This document shows, piece after piece, positions 34,888-46,372 of a DNA stretch of 64,000 nt. The stretch's first letter is position 1. Every line of letters begins with the position of its first letter. Both the position numbers and the translations under genes were made by a program. The stretch comes from Hofstenia miamia (taxonomy: Eukaryota > Xenacoelomorpha > Acoela): NCBI GenBank assembly GCA_004352715.1, contig SCFE01000088.1, positions 583,816 through 647,815 on the forward strand. Reading direction: 5' to 3'. Under the pieces are notes generated by a model that did no database searches, was not told the DNA's origin, and saw only the letters and a list, made by a program, of their open reading frames with translations.

Positions 34888-35933
34888 CCCTTTAATGCAT
34901 GACTTATTGTTTTACAGATATTTGCATGTTACTATCATTATTATGACTCTTAAGGTACCTAATAGGAATATTTTCAGAAAAGTTAAACTCTGATTTACGT
35001 ATCTTTGAAATTCGGAGGTGTTGTGTCTACACAACATTATGCAGGTAAGACCCCTAAAACTCGTAAGGTACTAGAATGCAAAGAGCTAAAACGATGTTAT
35101 TTGTAAGCTATTATTTTTATTATTCAACACAAACACTTATAAAAATAAGCATGGGCGGCCTTTAAAAGTTCATCCTGAAGTATTTCATAGTACTTAAGTC
35201 TTCGTCCGTCACATGCACCGCTGCTCCTCTAAAATACTCATTTCCATCAATATTCAGGGGAGTCTTTTGCCACATAGTTTCAGTTACTTCTTAGGAAACA
35301 TCGTTCAGGACATTTTTAATATAGTTATCGTCATCAAGAATTGCATTTGCAGCTTCCCATGCCGATTCATATCAACCATATTCAGCAGATTATTGGCTTC
35401 GTCCTCAAACTCAGGACATTCTTCAAGATAATCAATAACGCTTTCATTATCGTCTGGTATCAAACATGTACCAATTGCTTCAAGAACTATCGACTTAGCT
35501 GTCCTCGGAAGTCTAAGAGCCATTTTCCTGAAAAGAAAGTTTTATTGCATGATGTTGTGTATGCACAACAACATAATAACATTATAACCTAATTATTTAA
35601 CAAAATATAATAGGAATAAACATAGCTAAAACAGTATATTAATAATATTGTCAGTTGTTTAACGCATTAAGTTTATCAATACAGTGAATATTGCAATCAT
35701 AGAATAGTTTTCAAACTTACCCTTTAATAGTTCACAATGCTGTCTTCCTTAGCACGTCACCAGCTTTTAAATAAATCAAATTACGACAGTCAATCACATC
35801 ACGTCAAACATTAATGTTGTCGAAATCCGAATCAGCCAATCACAGAAGATTAAAGTAACATGACGACGATTTAATCGTGTCATTAATTGCCGTTGTGTAT
35901 ACACTGCGTTATGCAGTAAAGAGTTAATTGTAG
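34888..35933. mobile_element. piggyBac-like element, 1046 bp, nested in LINE E
   Basis: Flanked on both sides by TTAA (34884-34887 and 35934-35937), the target duplication typical of piggyBac. Ends are CCCTTTAATGCATGAC and, on the other strand, CTCTTTACTGCATAAC, agreeing at 13 of 16 bases. Removing the element rejoins the LINE reading frame across KKQTTI and KKITIFI, which supports clean insertion. Palindrome-like TGTTGTGT-N-ACACAAC sites recur just inside the ends. Too short for a complete transposase. Confidence 0.88.
35305..35523 (-). pseudogene. Truncated ORF inside the piggyBac-like element
   Basis: Begins ATG with MALRLPRTAKSIVLEAIG, followed by an acidic section (DDNESVIDYLEE, PEFEDEANNLL). 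Acidic N-termini are usual in piggyBac transposases, which have their DDD catalytic part downstream. Here the frame ends after 72 codons and decays, with no catalytic domain left; further fragments (VTDED, STMKYFRMNF) follow in other frames. The element would need a transposase from elsewhere to move. Confidence 0.55.
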
Positions 35934-38900
35934 TTTGTTTTTTTCTTTCACAGATGATATTGATAGTCCAATTATAAATTCTTTCAAGTTTGATCTTCAT
36001 TCTTTTATTAAGAGTTGTTAATAAACAGGCTGAATGTACATAAATAATGAGGCAATATATATGATTTTATTAGAGTAACTTTCCAATTAATTGGTATGAA
36101 TCTTTGAATTTTAGATAGTGTCTTGATTCCTTGTATCATATTCTGCATTATTTTATTGACTTCGATTTCAAATGTTAACTTATTGTCAAAGATTATTCCT
36201 AAGTATTTAATTTTTGTATTTTCTTGTATATTATTGTTTATTTTTAACATGAATTTTTCAGTCTTGTTAGAATTATTTAACACCATAAATCTAGTCTTGT
36301 CAACATTTAATCTCATTTTAATTTTTTCAAAGTATAGTATTGCAGTTTGTAAGGCGCTTAATAAAGCACAATGGTTAGTTGAATACAGCAGGGTTTCACC
36401 GGCATATTGGACACATTTTATGTTTTCATTAAAATGGATGTCATTAACATAAAAATTGAATATTAGTGGCCCTAGAACAGAGCCTTGAGTTATTCCTTTA
36501 TTCATTATTAGTTTATTAGAGATTTTATTGTTTACTTTTACGTATTGTTTTCTATTAGTTAAATAAGAGGTTAATAACTTAGTTGCATATTCATTAAAGT
36601 TGTATGCATGTATGTTTTAATTTTTTAATTAGTATTTCATGATCTATTGAATTAAATGCTTTAGATAGATCTAATAATATAAACACTATCTCCTTTATCT
36701 ATATGATTTCTCCAATCGTCTAAAACAAAAATTAATGCATTATTCGTGGACATATTCTTTCTAAATCCAATTGTAAGGGTCTTATTATTTGATATTTTTC
36801 GAAATATTGGTTATATAAAATTCTTTCAAATATTTTACTTATAATTGATAGAACTGAGATTGGTCTGTAATTAGTAGCTTCATCAATATCGCCCTTTTTG
36901 TAAATAGGTATTATTTCTGCAATTTTTAATTCTCTTGAAAAACACCTTCATTAATGCATTGATTTAATATATCGCATAGTGGTCTACTTATGATTTGCAT
37001 TGCTTTTTTATAAACCATGTTGGTGTTTTGCTTGGTCCCTGAGACTTGTTAACTTTTATACGTCTTGATGTTTCCTTAAATTGATTTAGTGTTACAAAAG
37101 TAAAATAGAATTTTTTTTGTCTCTTAAATTCTCATGAATTATCATTTGTTCTTGATTATGAATATTTTTTTGTTCACAATAATTAAATTTTCCTAATTTT
37201 ATAAATGATTCATTTAGTATGGTTGCTATTAATTTTCTGTTTACAATAATTTCACCATTTTCGTTTCTTATAGTTGGAACTTCCAACAATTTTTTGTTTT
37301 GGAAAAAACTAGAAATGAATTTCCATTTTTGTGAATTATTTTTGTTTTCAAAAGACTGTTTCAAAAAAATATTTAAATCTTATTTACACTTATTAGCTAC
37401 TTGATTTCTTATGTTCTTATATTCCATAAAGTTTGCTATATTCTTATTCTTACAGTATTTTATATACGCAGTATGTTTCATTTTGATTAACAGCTGCTTC
37501 ATTTGTTATCCATAGTTTCCATTTTGGTAATTTTCTATCAGATTTAGTTTGCTTTATCTTTTTAAGTGGGAATTGTTTATTGTAAAGATAATTTAAATTG
37601 TATCAGTGATAAATTTTAGTTTTTATCAAAACTTTCTATATTGTAGAAAAATTCCCAATTTAGTAATAAAAGGTCATTGAATAACATATGTCTATTGAAT
37701 TTACATCTTGAATGAACATATTGATATTGTATTGGTTTCTTCATTTGTTTCTTCTTTGTATATTGCACATGTTAATAAATAATCTGATATCAAACAATCA
37801 GTAACGAAATATTCAAAATTCTCCTTTTCTTGAGATTCGAATATTATATAATCAATTAATGAAGAATTCTTTGAATTTATATGTGTTGGAATTTTTACAT
37901 TAATAACTCAAATTCCATAAATATCTATTAAATCATGTATAGTTCTTTTTTCAGCTTTGTTGTGAAAGTTTTGATTATAATCACCCATAAGAATTATTGA
38001 TGTTGATATTTTAGAAGCTTTGTTAATTTCAACTATCATTGTAGATAGAAAGTCTTTATATGATTCCTTATTTTTGCAATAACTGATATTTATTAATTAA
38101 ATTTTATTATTAATGTTTACTTGTATCCATAAACTTTCAAATTTAGATCTTTTATTGACTATATCTTTTATCTGTTTAGGTTTGAAATGTCTAAGAACTT
38201 ATATTAATACGCCACCTCCTCTTGACTTCTTGGATAATGTGTTGTCTCAATTCTTAGTAAAAAACATTATAACTTTGTTGCAGTTTGGTAATTTATCCAC
38301 CTTTGTTAACCAGGTTTCAGTTATTCCAGTTATTGAATTTAAATCAAAATTATTTATTACATCAGAAAATTTATCGAATTTATTGGCAATACTTTGAAAA
38401 TTAATATTCACAAATTTTAATTTATTCTCTAGATTATTAAAAGATAGTATATTATCCATATCTATTCATCTATTTTTGTTTTCATTATAGTAACATCTAA
38501 TTGTTCCTTAAAAATTGGACAATTTTTATTAAATGCATTATGAGTAGATGATTGGTATTTAAATTTTTCAGACTTAGCGCAATTTAAACAGCATTGTTTT
38601 TTTTTGTTGTTTTTAAATGAACATTCTTTATAAGAATACAATACATGCAGTTAAATGTTTCACTTAAACAGTTCTTTAAAGTATGTCCATACTTCCCACA
38701 TTTCGAACACATCTTTATTTAATGATGATCATTGATTTTTTAGTATTGTTAAACCTAGTTTAATTATATTTGTAATAAATATTGTTCTTAATTGTGATGT
38801 TGTTTTTATAATAATGCCTTTAGAGTTAAACTTATTTGTTTTACTAAAAACAACTGATAGATCCTCTTCCTTAAAATTTTTAAGCAGTGTGCGGTTGTTA

Positions 38901-39589
38901 TCAAACAACCTTTTGATAAACAAATCACAATCTTCAGTCTTTTCATATAAAGGAATGTTAGATAATTTTAATTTGGGTAAAAACTTTGTAGATGTTTTAA
39001 CAGTAACATTTTTTATTTTTGTAAGTTCTTTTTCGTTTGCATTAATTTTCTTTTCAGATTCGCAGAATAACATTATGTTATTATTGGTAGTGACACTAAG
39101 TTGCTAAACAAAATTTTTGTTTTCATTGTCAATATTTTTAATGTTTTTTTCAATATTACTGATAAGTTTTTTACATTCCTTATTGTTTAATGACCCATCT
39201 TTTTGATGTAGTAATTTGCTTTTTAATATAATTTTGGTTTATAAGCTTTTTTCTGAGGTTGTTTCGGGCTTTTTATATCAGAATTTAATAGATTAGTTTT
39301 AACACTAATACAGGATAAGAAATTCTTCTTAATCCTTGAAATAATAATATTACAGTCCAATTTGTTTTTACTGCAAATATTCATACCATTTATGTAGTAT
39401 TCGAGGTCAGTAAATGACATTAAGAGATTTGTAATTTTCGATTCTTCATCATTACTGAGCTTAAAAGCTTCTGAATACAACTTTGACATCATTCAGATGT
39501 ATTTCCAATTTATTAGTTATAGAAATTCAAAAATTTCGATACTTAAAAAGTTACGTACAACTTAGTGGGAATTTCTGAATCATATTGCT

Positions 39590-39900
39590 TTCTTCACTAT
39601 TTTTCAAATTGAAGGAAAGAAACAAAATACCAACTAAAATACATTTAAGAACAAATTCTTAAAGAAAACTTAAATTTAAGAAAAATATGATGAATAACTC
39701 ATTTACTAATTTTTGTATTGACTTATGGAATGAATTACCACCTCAATTTAAGGAAGAAAAATTAATTAAAGACTTTAAAAGAAATGTAAAAATGTATTTG
39801 AAACCAAGAAAAATCAACTATTTAAATTACCAAAGAACTCAATCAATCCCAACAACCAAGCTTAAGTCATTGAACCAGAAAAATAAATATATATAGAATA
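39590..39900 (+). mobile_element. LINE family E 3' fragment, inverted
   Basis: Plus-strand NNSFTNFCIDLWNELPPQF and LIKDFKRNVKMYLKPRKINY match the C-terminal part of LINE E found on the minus strand at 34860-34690. The fragment lies within 100 bp of the 5' end of LINE E and points away from it. It ends at about 39900 after NKYI and TAG. Confidence 0.85.
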
Positions 39901-40080
39901 GTTCCCCTTCTCAGAAAAAAAGCTGGGTGCGCTCTTGTTGTGGACTAAGTTATGACGTAGAATTTTTTAATGAATATCAAAGAAAAGCATCTCAAAAAGG
40001 ATTACGTACATTAGCTATTGTTATCAATGATTACGATTTATTCATTATTAATATCAAAAATTTTCAAACCTAACTTACGT

Positions 40081-41720
40081 CAAGAGATAAAGTGTAGCGA
40101 CCTATCCAAATTTGAAAGCCTGTGGGTAGAAATATCAAGTCGTTTAAAAATGCTACATACAAAATACAACTGGTAAATATTTCTTATTCTCCGCACAAAC
40201 AATATTCGAATTATTTCTTTGAGCAATTGGAAAATGATTTGGTTTTAGCTGTTTCTGAAAATAAAGACATTGTTTTAATGGGAGACTGCAACATTAATTA
40301 TTTGGATCAAAAAGAAAGAATTAAAATTGATATTTTACTAAATATGTTCAATCTGAATATTGTTGATAAAATTACGCCGTCAAGGATCACTGCAACGAAT
40401 AGCACGTTTATTGATTACTTCATAATGTCAGATAATGATTTTTAAAACTTACATATTTTACTGCTGAATGCTTCTATTAGCTTTATAAAACCGATAAATT
40501 CAATAGTTTGGAAATGGACCACAATTCAGAAAAGAAATATTTATGATGTTAAAAAGTTAAAATTATCTCTGAATAGAAAATTGGCATGAAATGTATTATG
40601 CACAGAATACAAATTCTATGATGGAAAATTTTATTTTAATCTTTGAAAAACACTTTAATATATTCTGTTCGGAAAAGATCTTACTTAACAAAAATTTCAA
40701 AAATTCTTCCTCTAAGTATAGCAAGTCTAAATCTTGGTTAACTGATTTTTGCAAAAAACTGATTATTGAAAAGAACAACGCTTTTAAGAATTTTGTCATT
40801 GACAAAATCTAACAAAAATTTCTTAGCTTATAAAAAGCAAAAAATTTATCTAAGATTTAATAAGTATATTAAAAATGAAATCAAAATTTTACCAAGCCAA
40901 AAGTTCAAATGGAAACTCATTTATGAAGTTGCTAACACTGGAAAATCTAAATCTACAATCATTGAGGAAATTAGAGAAGCTGATAGAAACTCATTTAAAA
41001 ATGAAGTAAAATTTTCGAACGACTCTTACATAATCAAATTAATGTAGCTGAACATTTACCCTCTACCAATATGATTCAATTATTACATGTTTTAGTCATG
41101 AGTCAAATGCAAATACACTTTTTTCAAATTTAAATGAAACATTACTAAAAAACTTACAATACAATTGAAATGGGCATTGAATGTTTGTCAGAAAAACTCC
41201 TCCAAAACAAAAAATTACATTTTGTCATCCATGCTGTTTCCAAATCAACTTTTTGTTTTTAATATTTTGATTACGTTTTTGAAAATAAAACAATTACCTC
41301 CTTACAATTCAATATCACTTCCAAACTTTTGTCATAAGCTCAATATAAGAACTAATCATTATATTATCAATAAATTTAGTAAAAAAAATCAAGCAAATGT
41401 CTTTGTTAATCTTGCGATTCGCAATTGGAATCGAATTAAAGTGATTCAGAGTTCAATTAAGTTTAAAAGAAAATTGAAAGCATTTATGTTGAAAGAAAAA
41501 TTCATTTTAGGTAAATCATGGCTAGGATTCAAATTTTACAATAAAGATTATACAATAACGCGCAACTAATTTCCATAACGTGTACAGAAAAGATTTTGTA
41601 GTCTTATTTTTTCTAAATATTATAGTCATTTGTTATCATTCTTGACGCCATTCAGATAATAACTAATCTTGTAATTGAAAATATTTCTGAATAAAGAATA
41701 TCTTATCTTATTATTACACC
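40081..41720 (+). mobile_element. LINE family F, internally deleted
   Basis: Endonuclease C-terminal half at 40122-40445: DLVLAVSENKDIVLMGDCNI, then DKITPSRITATNSTFIDYF. The linker follows (SKSWLTDFCKKLIIEKNNAF at about 40740, KWKLIYEVANTGKSKSTIIE at about 40910). The reverse transcriptase palm is missing, and sequence jumps to a C-terminal domain at 41200-41569 (LPNFCHKLNIRTNHYIINKF, LAIRNWNRIK, KFKRKLKAFML). It closes with GAATAAAGAATATCTTATC. Related in plan to family E but different in sequence. Confidence 0.83.
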
Positions 41721-41974
41721 ACCAAGTTAACTTAGAGGAAAAAATTTGTAAGTGAACTGACGATGGCTTTGTAAGTCGAAATATACTTTTGAATGTTTTT
41801 ATTAAACTTATTAAAAATCCTTAGGAATTCTTAACTATTTATTCAAACTAATGATCACTTAAGCAATTACCTCTCTAATGCAATATTGTTAACACAGATA
41901 AAAAAAGTCCTTTAAGCTCTTGTTACACAATTAACTGTATTGCCTTTACAATTCACGTCTTATAGTGGCACTAT

Positions 41975-42216
41975 CAGGGGCGTATTTAGAGGGGCCTTGC
42001 GCCTGGGCCTCCCTTTTTGGGGCAGGCCAATTTCAACTCATTCTCATACGATCTGATCAATATCTTGATGAAGCCTTTTTGTTTGACATAAAGTGCAAAA
42101 AATGGTTTATTTATCATATATGAATGGCATTATGCTAAGAGGGTGAAAAAAGTACATAAGCCTATGTGTCTCGGATCAGAATTAGCCCCCTTTTAGAAAT
42201 TCTCGATACATGCTTC
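41975..42216. mobile_element. hAT-type MITE with perfect 8-bp target duplication
   Basis: GGCACTAT lies on both sides (41967-41974 and 42217-42224). The left end is CAGGGGCGTATTTAGAGGGG, a familiar hAT-style terminus; the right end read on the minus strand is GAAGCATGTATCGAGAATTT, a decayed match. 242 bp with no coding potential. Confidence 0.75.
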
Positions 42217-42224
42217 GGCACTAT

Positions 42225-42811
42225 GCTGTTAAAAATTCGCTAATGAAGATGTTTCTAATAGAATTCCTGCTTTAAAATTGCAAATCAAAATGAATCAAAT
42301 AACACTAGGATGTGCTTAAGTCAATATTGCCAATTTCATTTCCTTTTAAGCACAATGAATCTTACATGGCTAGTTAATATTTATGTGGAATTAACAATAA
42401 GCAAATTACAATGCGAATATTTCAAGAAAAATATTTTCTCCATTTCAGAAGTTTTTTTGTATAAGTGAGCTCTTAAGTTTCTAAAATGTTTCATTTTTAT
42501 TATTTTAACGACGCTATTTTGAGAAGACATTGGTTATATTTAGTTGTATTTACTTCTTCTAATGAAGATTATTTTAATATAAATATTAGTATATTATTCA
42601 TTTTTCACAACCAAATCAAACTCAAGTTGTACGTCATTGTTGTAAAAATCTCAAAATATCGTTTAATAATCTTTTCATAATTAACAAACTTTCCATTGTC
42701 TACCTTTTGCAGGTGCAACATTATCTAGCCCAAAAATTGTTACATGATCTGAAAATACTAAAGTCTTTTGGCAAATAATTTTCCACATCCACCATTCATA
42801 TTGCATTTTCA
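42225..42811. other. Intergenic, nothing certain
   Basis: AT-rich. On the minus strand at 42790-42681 a second frame (CQKTLVFSDHVTIFGL, APAKGRQW) looks somewhat protein-like and may continue the exon at 42812-43030 after a frameshift. Confidence 0.4.
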
Positions 42812-43030
42812 TCATCCAGAAATAATTATGTAGCTTTCGAAATATATATGTTTGAACGTTTTTTCGTGCACTTTTGCAAACCAATTATTTAGAATATCAT
42901 CTTCCCTATTAGGACGGCTTATATACTCCCATTTGTCAATTAAATTTTTTGCTTGACTCGGAGTAAAAAAATTTGTAAATTTTCCCACACCGTCGCATGG
43001 TTTTAGAAAAAATTTACTAATAAAATTTCT
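42812..43030 (-). CDS. Unidentified exon, 72 codons to a stop
   Basis: Behind GTGAGCCTAG on the minus strand the frame reads FFLKPCDGVGKFTNFFTPSQ, then LIDKWEYISRPNREDDILNN and WFAKVHEKTFKHIYFES, ending TGA at 42814-42812. It is charged, free of low-complexity sequence and has a plausible acceptor, so it could be a last exon. The matching upstream part may be the frame at 43906-43655. Family not recognised; a decayed gene or transposon protein is as likely as a live gene. Confidence 0.4.
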   Translation of the reverse strand, partial: RNFISKFFLKPCDGVGKFTNFFTPSQAKNLIDKWEYISRPNREDDILNNWFAKVHEKTFKHIYFESYIIISG

Positions 43031-43654
43031 CTAGGCTCACTAAATTTTTCAAAATTAGTTTGAAGCATGTTGAAAGGGCTAGTTCTGAGGTTGGTCAACA
43101 TATATTTGTTGAAAAACATTGTGAGGAATATTAAAGTTTAGTAGAGTTGTCGGAAACTTAGTATTGGGAAATTAAATATCGCATTCAGATGAAGGTTAGT
43201 AATTTCAATTAATTAAAAATTTTTCTTGAAAATTGGCGGAGACATTGTTTATAAATTGTTCATTTTAAAGAATTTAAAAATTATTCATTTTTCTATGGCT
43301 TTTCATGCACCTCACGAAACTGCGTTTGTAAATTTTAATTCACGCAACTATATTGATTAAATTTATTATAAATCAGGCAGTAATCTCACCTTTGAATAAT
43401 TAATTACATTTTTTGTGGTTAAATTTTGTAGATTTTTTGCCATTTAGGTTAAAATTCAAAGTATAGATTGACAAAGATATTAAAAGCAAATTTATTATAT
43501 ACATAGTAGGAAATCACCAACTAGAATTTACAGCTACAAAAGCGGGTAGACATTTCGTTTTGAGAAAATTTTACTGTCTTATTTTCATTCTTAATCTCAG
43601 TTGTTCTATGCAAAAGAAAATAACATTCAAAATTTGATAATGGAAGTTTTTGTA

Positions 43655-43906
43655 TTAATGCAGTTGCAAAAGATTACTCAAACGTCCATTTAAGAAAAGA
43701 TTTTTTTGGTAAATGTTAAATGGAATATGAAACAGCTTCACATATCTTCCACTTCTTTCTTGACCCAAATTAAATAGCTTTGAAAAATTTTTTTCCCTAA
43801 ATGCAGTGCGAGTATTTTCATTTCTCATTTTATTATTGGTTATTTCATGCATCCATAATTAATCCACTAATTGTTCTTCAATTTTGGAAGTATTGGCATC
43901 AGCCAT
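43655..43906 (-). pseudogene. ATG-initiated frame with one internal stop
   Basis: Starts ATG (43906-43904) and reads MADANTSKIEEQLVD, TAA, then LWMHEITNNKMRNENTRTAF, REKNFSKLFNLGQERSGRYV and KLFHIPFNIYQKNLF before stopping at 43655. Apart from the TAA at codon 16 it is open for 83 codons. Composition and the ATG suggest the first exon of a gene whose next part may be at 43030-42812. The single stop points to a recent pseudogene, a transposon relic or a sequencing error. Confidence 0.4.
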
Positions 43907-45753
43907 AATTAGAGAAAGCTTAAATCAATTAAAACTGTATAAATCACAATTAGTTCGAAACAATTAAATTTCACAAACTGCGATGCAAAATAACCAAATT
44001 GCATATTTATATTACTTCTTATCAATAGTGTTTAAAAGTCGCTGTAGTGGGAGTGGATATCATTCTGTTTTTAATTAATAGGCTTTCCAATATTATCTAA
44101 ATAACTGATGTCATGCGTATTACTATAATTTTATATAATTAAAAGAATTTGCCGACATAACTTCAAAACCCAATTTGATTGGTTGCTACTTCTCTGAAAA
44201 CGTAACCGTTGATTAAAAATGTTAATTTCTGTATTAATGTGAATTTCAATATATTTTAAAATTTTCATGCTTAAATTATTTGGACTTCCTCAAATCTCCT
44301 TATTACTTTGTAGTATGTTCTCAATCAATTTTACCAAGCTGAAGTTGTACTTTAAAAGCCTGGGTAAATATTGATAATATGCTAAACATAATTATTCTAA
44401 TAGCAGAAGGTTTCAACAATTTATTTATCATTTTTTGCGTATTTAGTATCTTCAAATTTACAATAAACCCTTTATTAAATTCGCTTAGGATCAGAATCCT
44501 CTAACAATAATTTAATTATGCAAAATATTTAGTGCATTCAAGTAACACTAGTTGAAATGACGTAGAAGAGAGTGCATTTGATTTGAGAAGTGAAAATCCT
44601 TATAATTTTTTAGATCCATTATATTTCTTCATCTACCCTAACTTGTTGTTCATAGGGAACTTCGAGGACGATATGTAGACATTATTTATATATTAAATTA
44701 TCATATTCATATGAAAAAATCTAAATTTCATTAAAACCTGTTGTCTGTTTTTTACAAAATAATGAATTGCTGTAATTTAGAGTGTATTTGTGCAATTGAA
44801 ATCATTTGGTAAAGGAAAATAATTACAAAAGAATAAGAGTTGCAAAGCAACTAAGTGAACCAGAAAAAAATTCACAACTCCTTTCAATTGCATTTATTAA
44901 AAGTAATAAATTGCAATAGTTAATTTTACAAAATATTTAAAGTGGAGGTATATAAATGCATATAAAATATAATTTGAACATTTTTTGGAAATAACCAATT
45001 GCTATAATTGCTATGTCATCGAGGACCATGCATCCACTAACCGTTTATGGAAATATATATTGTATTATGCTTGTAAATTTTCTTAGATGTTGCTAAATCT
45101 GTGTCAGTTAGATTTTAAGTGATATAAATCTTATGTATTAAATAGATATTTATATTGTGAATATAAAAAAAATATTTCAAAAGTTTTGTTTTATTTACTT
45201 AGATAACAATAACAAAATTTGCATATGTGTACGCTAAGTTGTTGAAAGCAGGTGAATTTAAGAGTAAAAATGAATATACAATACACATGCATTAATATTG
45301 GAAATTTACAGATGTTTCATCAAGAGAAGCTTTTTTTAAGTATAATTCAGTTTTATTCCAATTTGAATTGGAATTTTAACAATACATTCGTTTATGATAT
45401 GTAACAGGGCATCTAAATTATTTTATTGATCTCAAATTTCAAAAATCCTCTTCAATGAATATTTCGTATCTTTTTCTTGTAAAATAATCTATCAATAAAA
45501 ATTCTACTTAAGATTATCATGTGCTGATTTTTTTGCCATTGAATTTTTCGACAACTATTTTGCTTCTACCTGCTTTCTTAATTTGTTTCCCCTTCCCTAT
45601 GAATTGCCCATGATAAAATTGCAAGATTTCAATTACTGTGTCATGTGTATATGTGGTATTCCTTTCAGGTACTTTAGCCAGACATTATCTTCTATGTCAT
45701 CTAATGAAAATTTTAGTCGCAGTTAATGATAAAAGAGTAATATCATCTAATTC
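43907..45753. other. Intergenic, nothing recognised
   Basis: AT-rich, no protein-like frame and no clear repeat. Confidence 0.55.
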
Positions 45754-46046
45754 CAATGGCGTATCTACAATATGGAACAGGGGAGGTACCAGGGCGGCCA
45801 AAATGTCTGAGGTGACTCCTTAGCACAATGATAATGCCCAAAGATGAATTGGTTAAAGATAAAAAACTTATTCATTGAATTATTTCAGAAACCTCTGATT
45901 TTATAAATGAATCAGAGAAAATTGGCATGAGAACCAAAATGCCATTCGAATGATTTTTTCATTATGATTTTTGGTAAGAGGCCAACATGGTGGTAATTTT
46001 ATCTAGAGAGACGCGATGGCGCCCCGTCCCCATTTGTACATCACTG
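45754..46046. mobile_element. Possible hAT-type MITE, 293 bp
   Basis: Left end CAATGGCGTATCTACAATAT and right end (minus strand) CAGTGATGTACAAATGGGGA can be aligned as an inverted repeat of about 30 bp including the following G-rich tract. Flanks TCTAATTC and TCTAAAAT share five of eight bases. Sequence just inside both ends is GC-rich (ACCAGGGCGGCC, GGCGCCCCGTCCCC). Confidence 0.5.
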
Positions 46047-46372
46047 TCTAAAATGGCTTACTTTCGAAGTTTGATGAATAGTTTCAACCAGAATATTTCT
46101 AAGTTTTTGCATTCAAGGAACTTAACAATAATCATAGGGTTACTTAATACCATTACTAGCAAAAAGTAATTGATGAAATTTCATAATTATTGTTATACTT
46201 ATTGGCTAGTGCCCATAATACGTATGTAGTATATTGTTTAAGTGATTTTTGTAGTTTAGTCGAACTATTTCACAAAAAAAGTAAGCACTTCTGTCTTAGA
46301 AATGAATGTCCATAACATTTTGGAAGGAAATAGGTAAGAGAAACAATAATTAATTATCTTAAAATGCTGTTT

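Larger units (their letters stand above)
34556..39500 (-). mobile_element. LINE family E, nearly full length, decayed
   Basis: Read on the minus strand: ORF1 remnant (39492-38729) with a zinc knuckle CSKCGKYGHTLKNC (38709-38668, C-X2-C-X4-H-X4-C); endonuclease start FVNINFQSIANKFDKF and ITGITETWL (38430-38280); a GDYNQNF box (about 37990); then reverse transcriptase IAEIIPIYKKGDIDEATNYR and LLDLSKAFNSIDHEI (36930-36640), ITQGSVLGPLIFNFYVNDI (36493-36437) and QYAGETLLYS where YADD is expected (about 36400). The C-terminal part (RNELPPQFKKEKLIKDFKR) is separated from the rest by a piggyBac-like insert and lies at 34860-34690. Both catalytic Asp of YADD are replaced, so it is inactive. A short TTA repeat closes the 3' end near 34556. 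Confidence 0.9.

Noticed and set aside
36123-36452. 109-codon plus-strand hydrophobic frame as a membrane protein
   Set aside because: Exact antisense of the LINE E reverse transcriptase; hydrophobicity follows from the complementary AT-rich codons.
38113-38397. Plus-strand 94-codon frame
   Set aside because: Antisense of the LINE E endonuclease start.
45638-45823. 61-codon plus-strand frame
   Set aside because: Runs into the MITE at 45754 and has no recognisable character.
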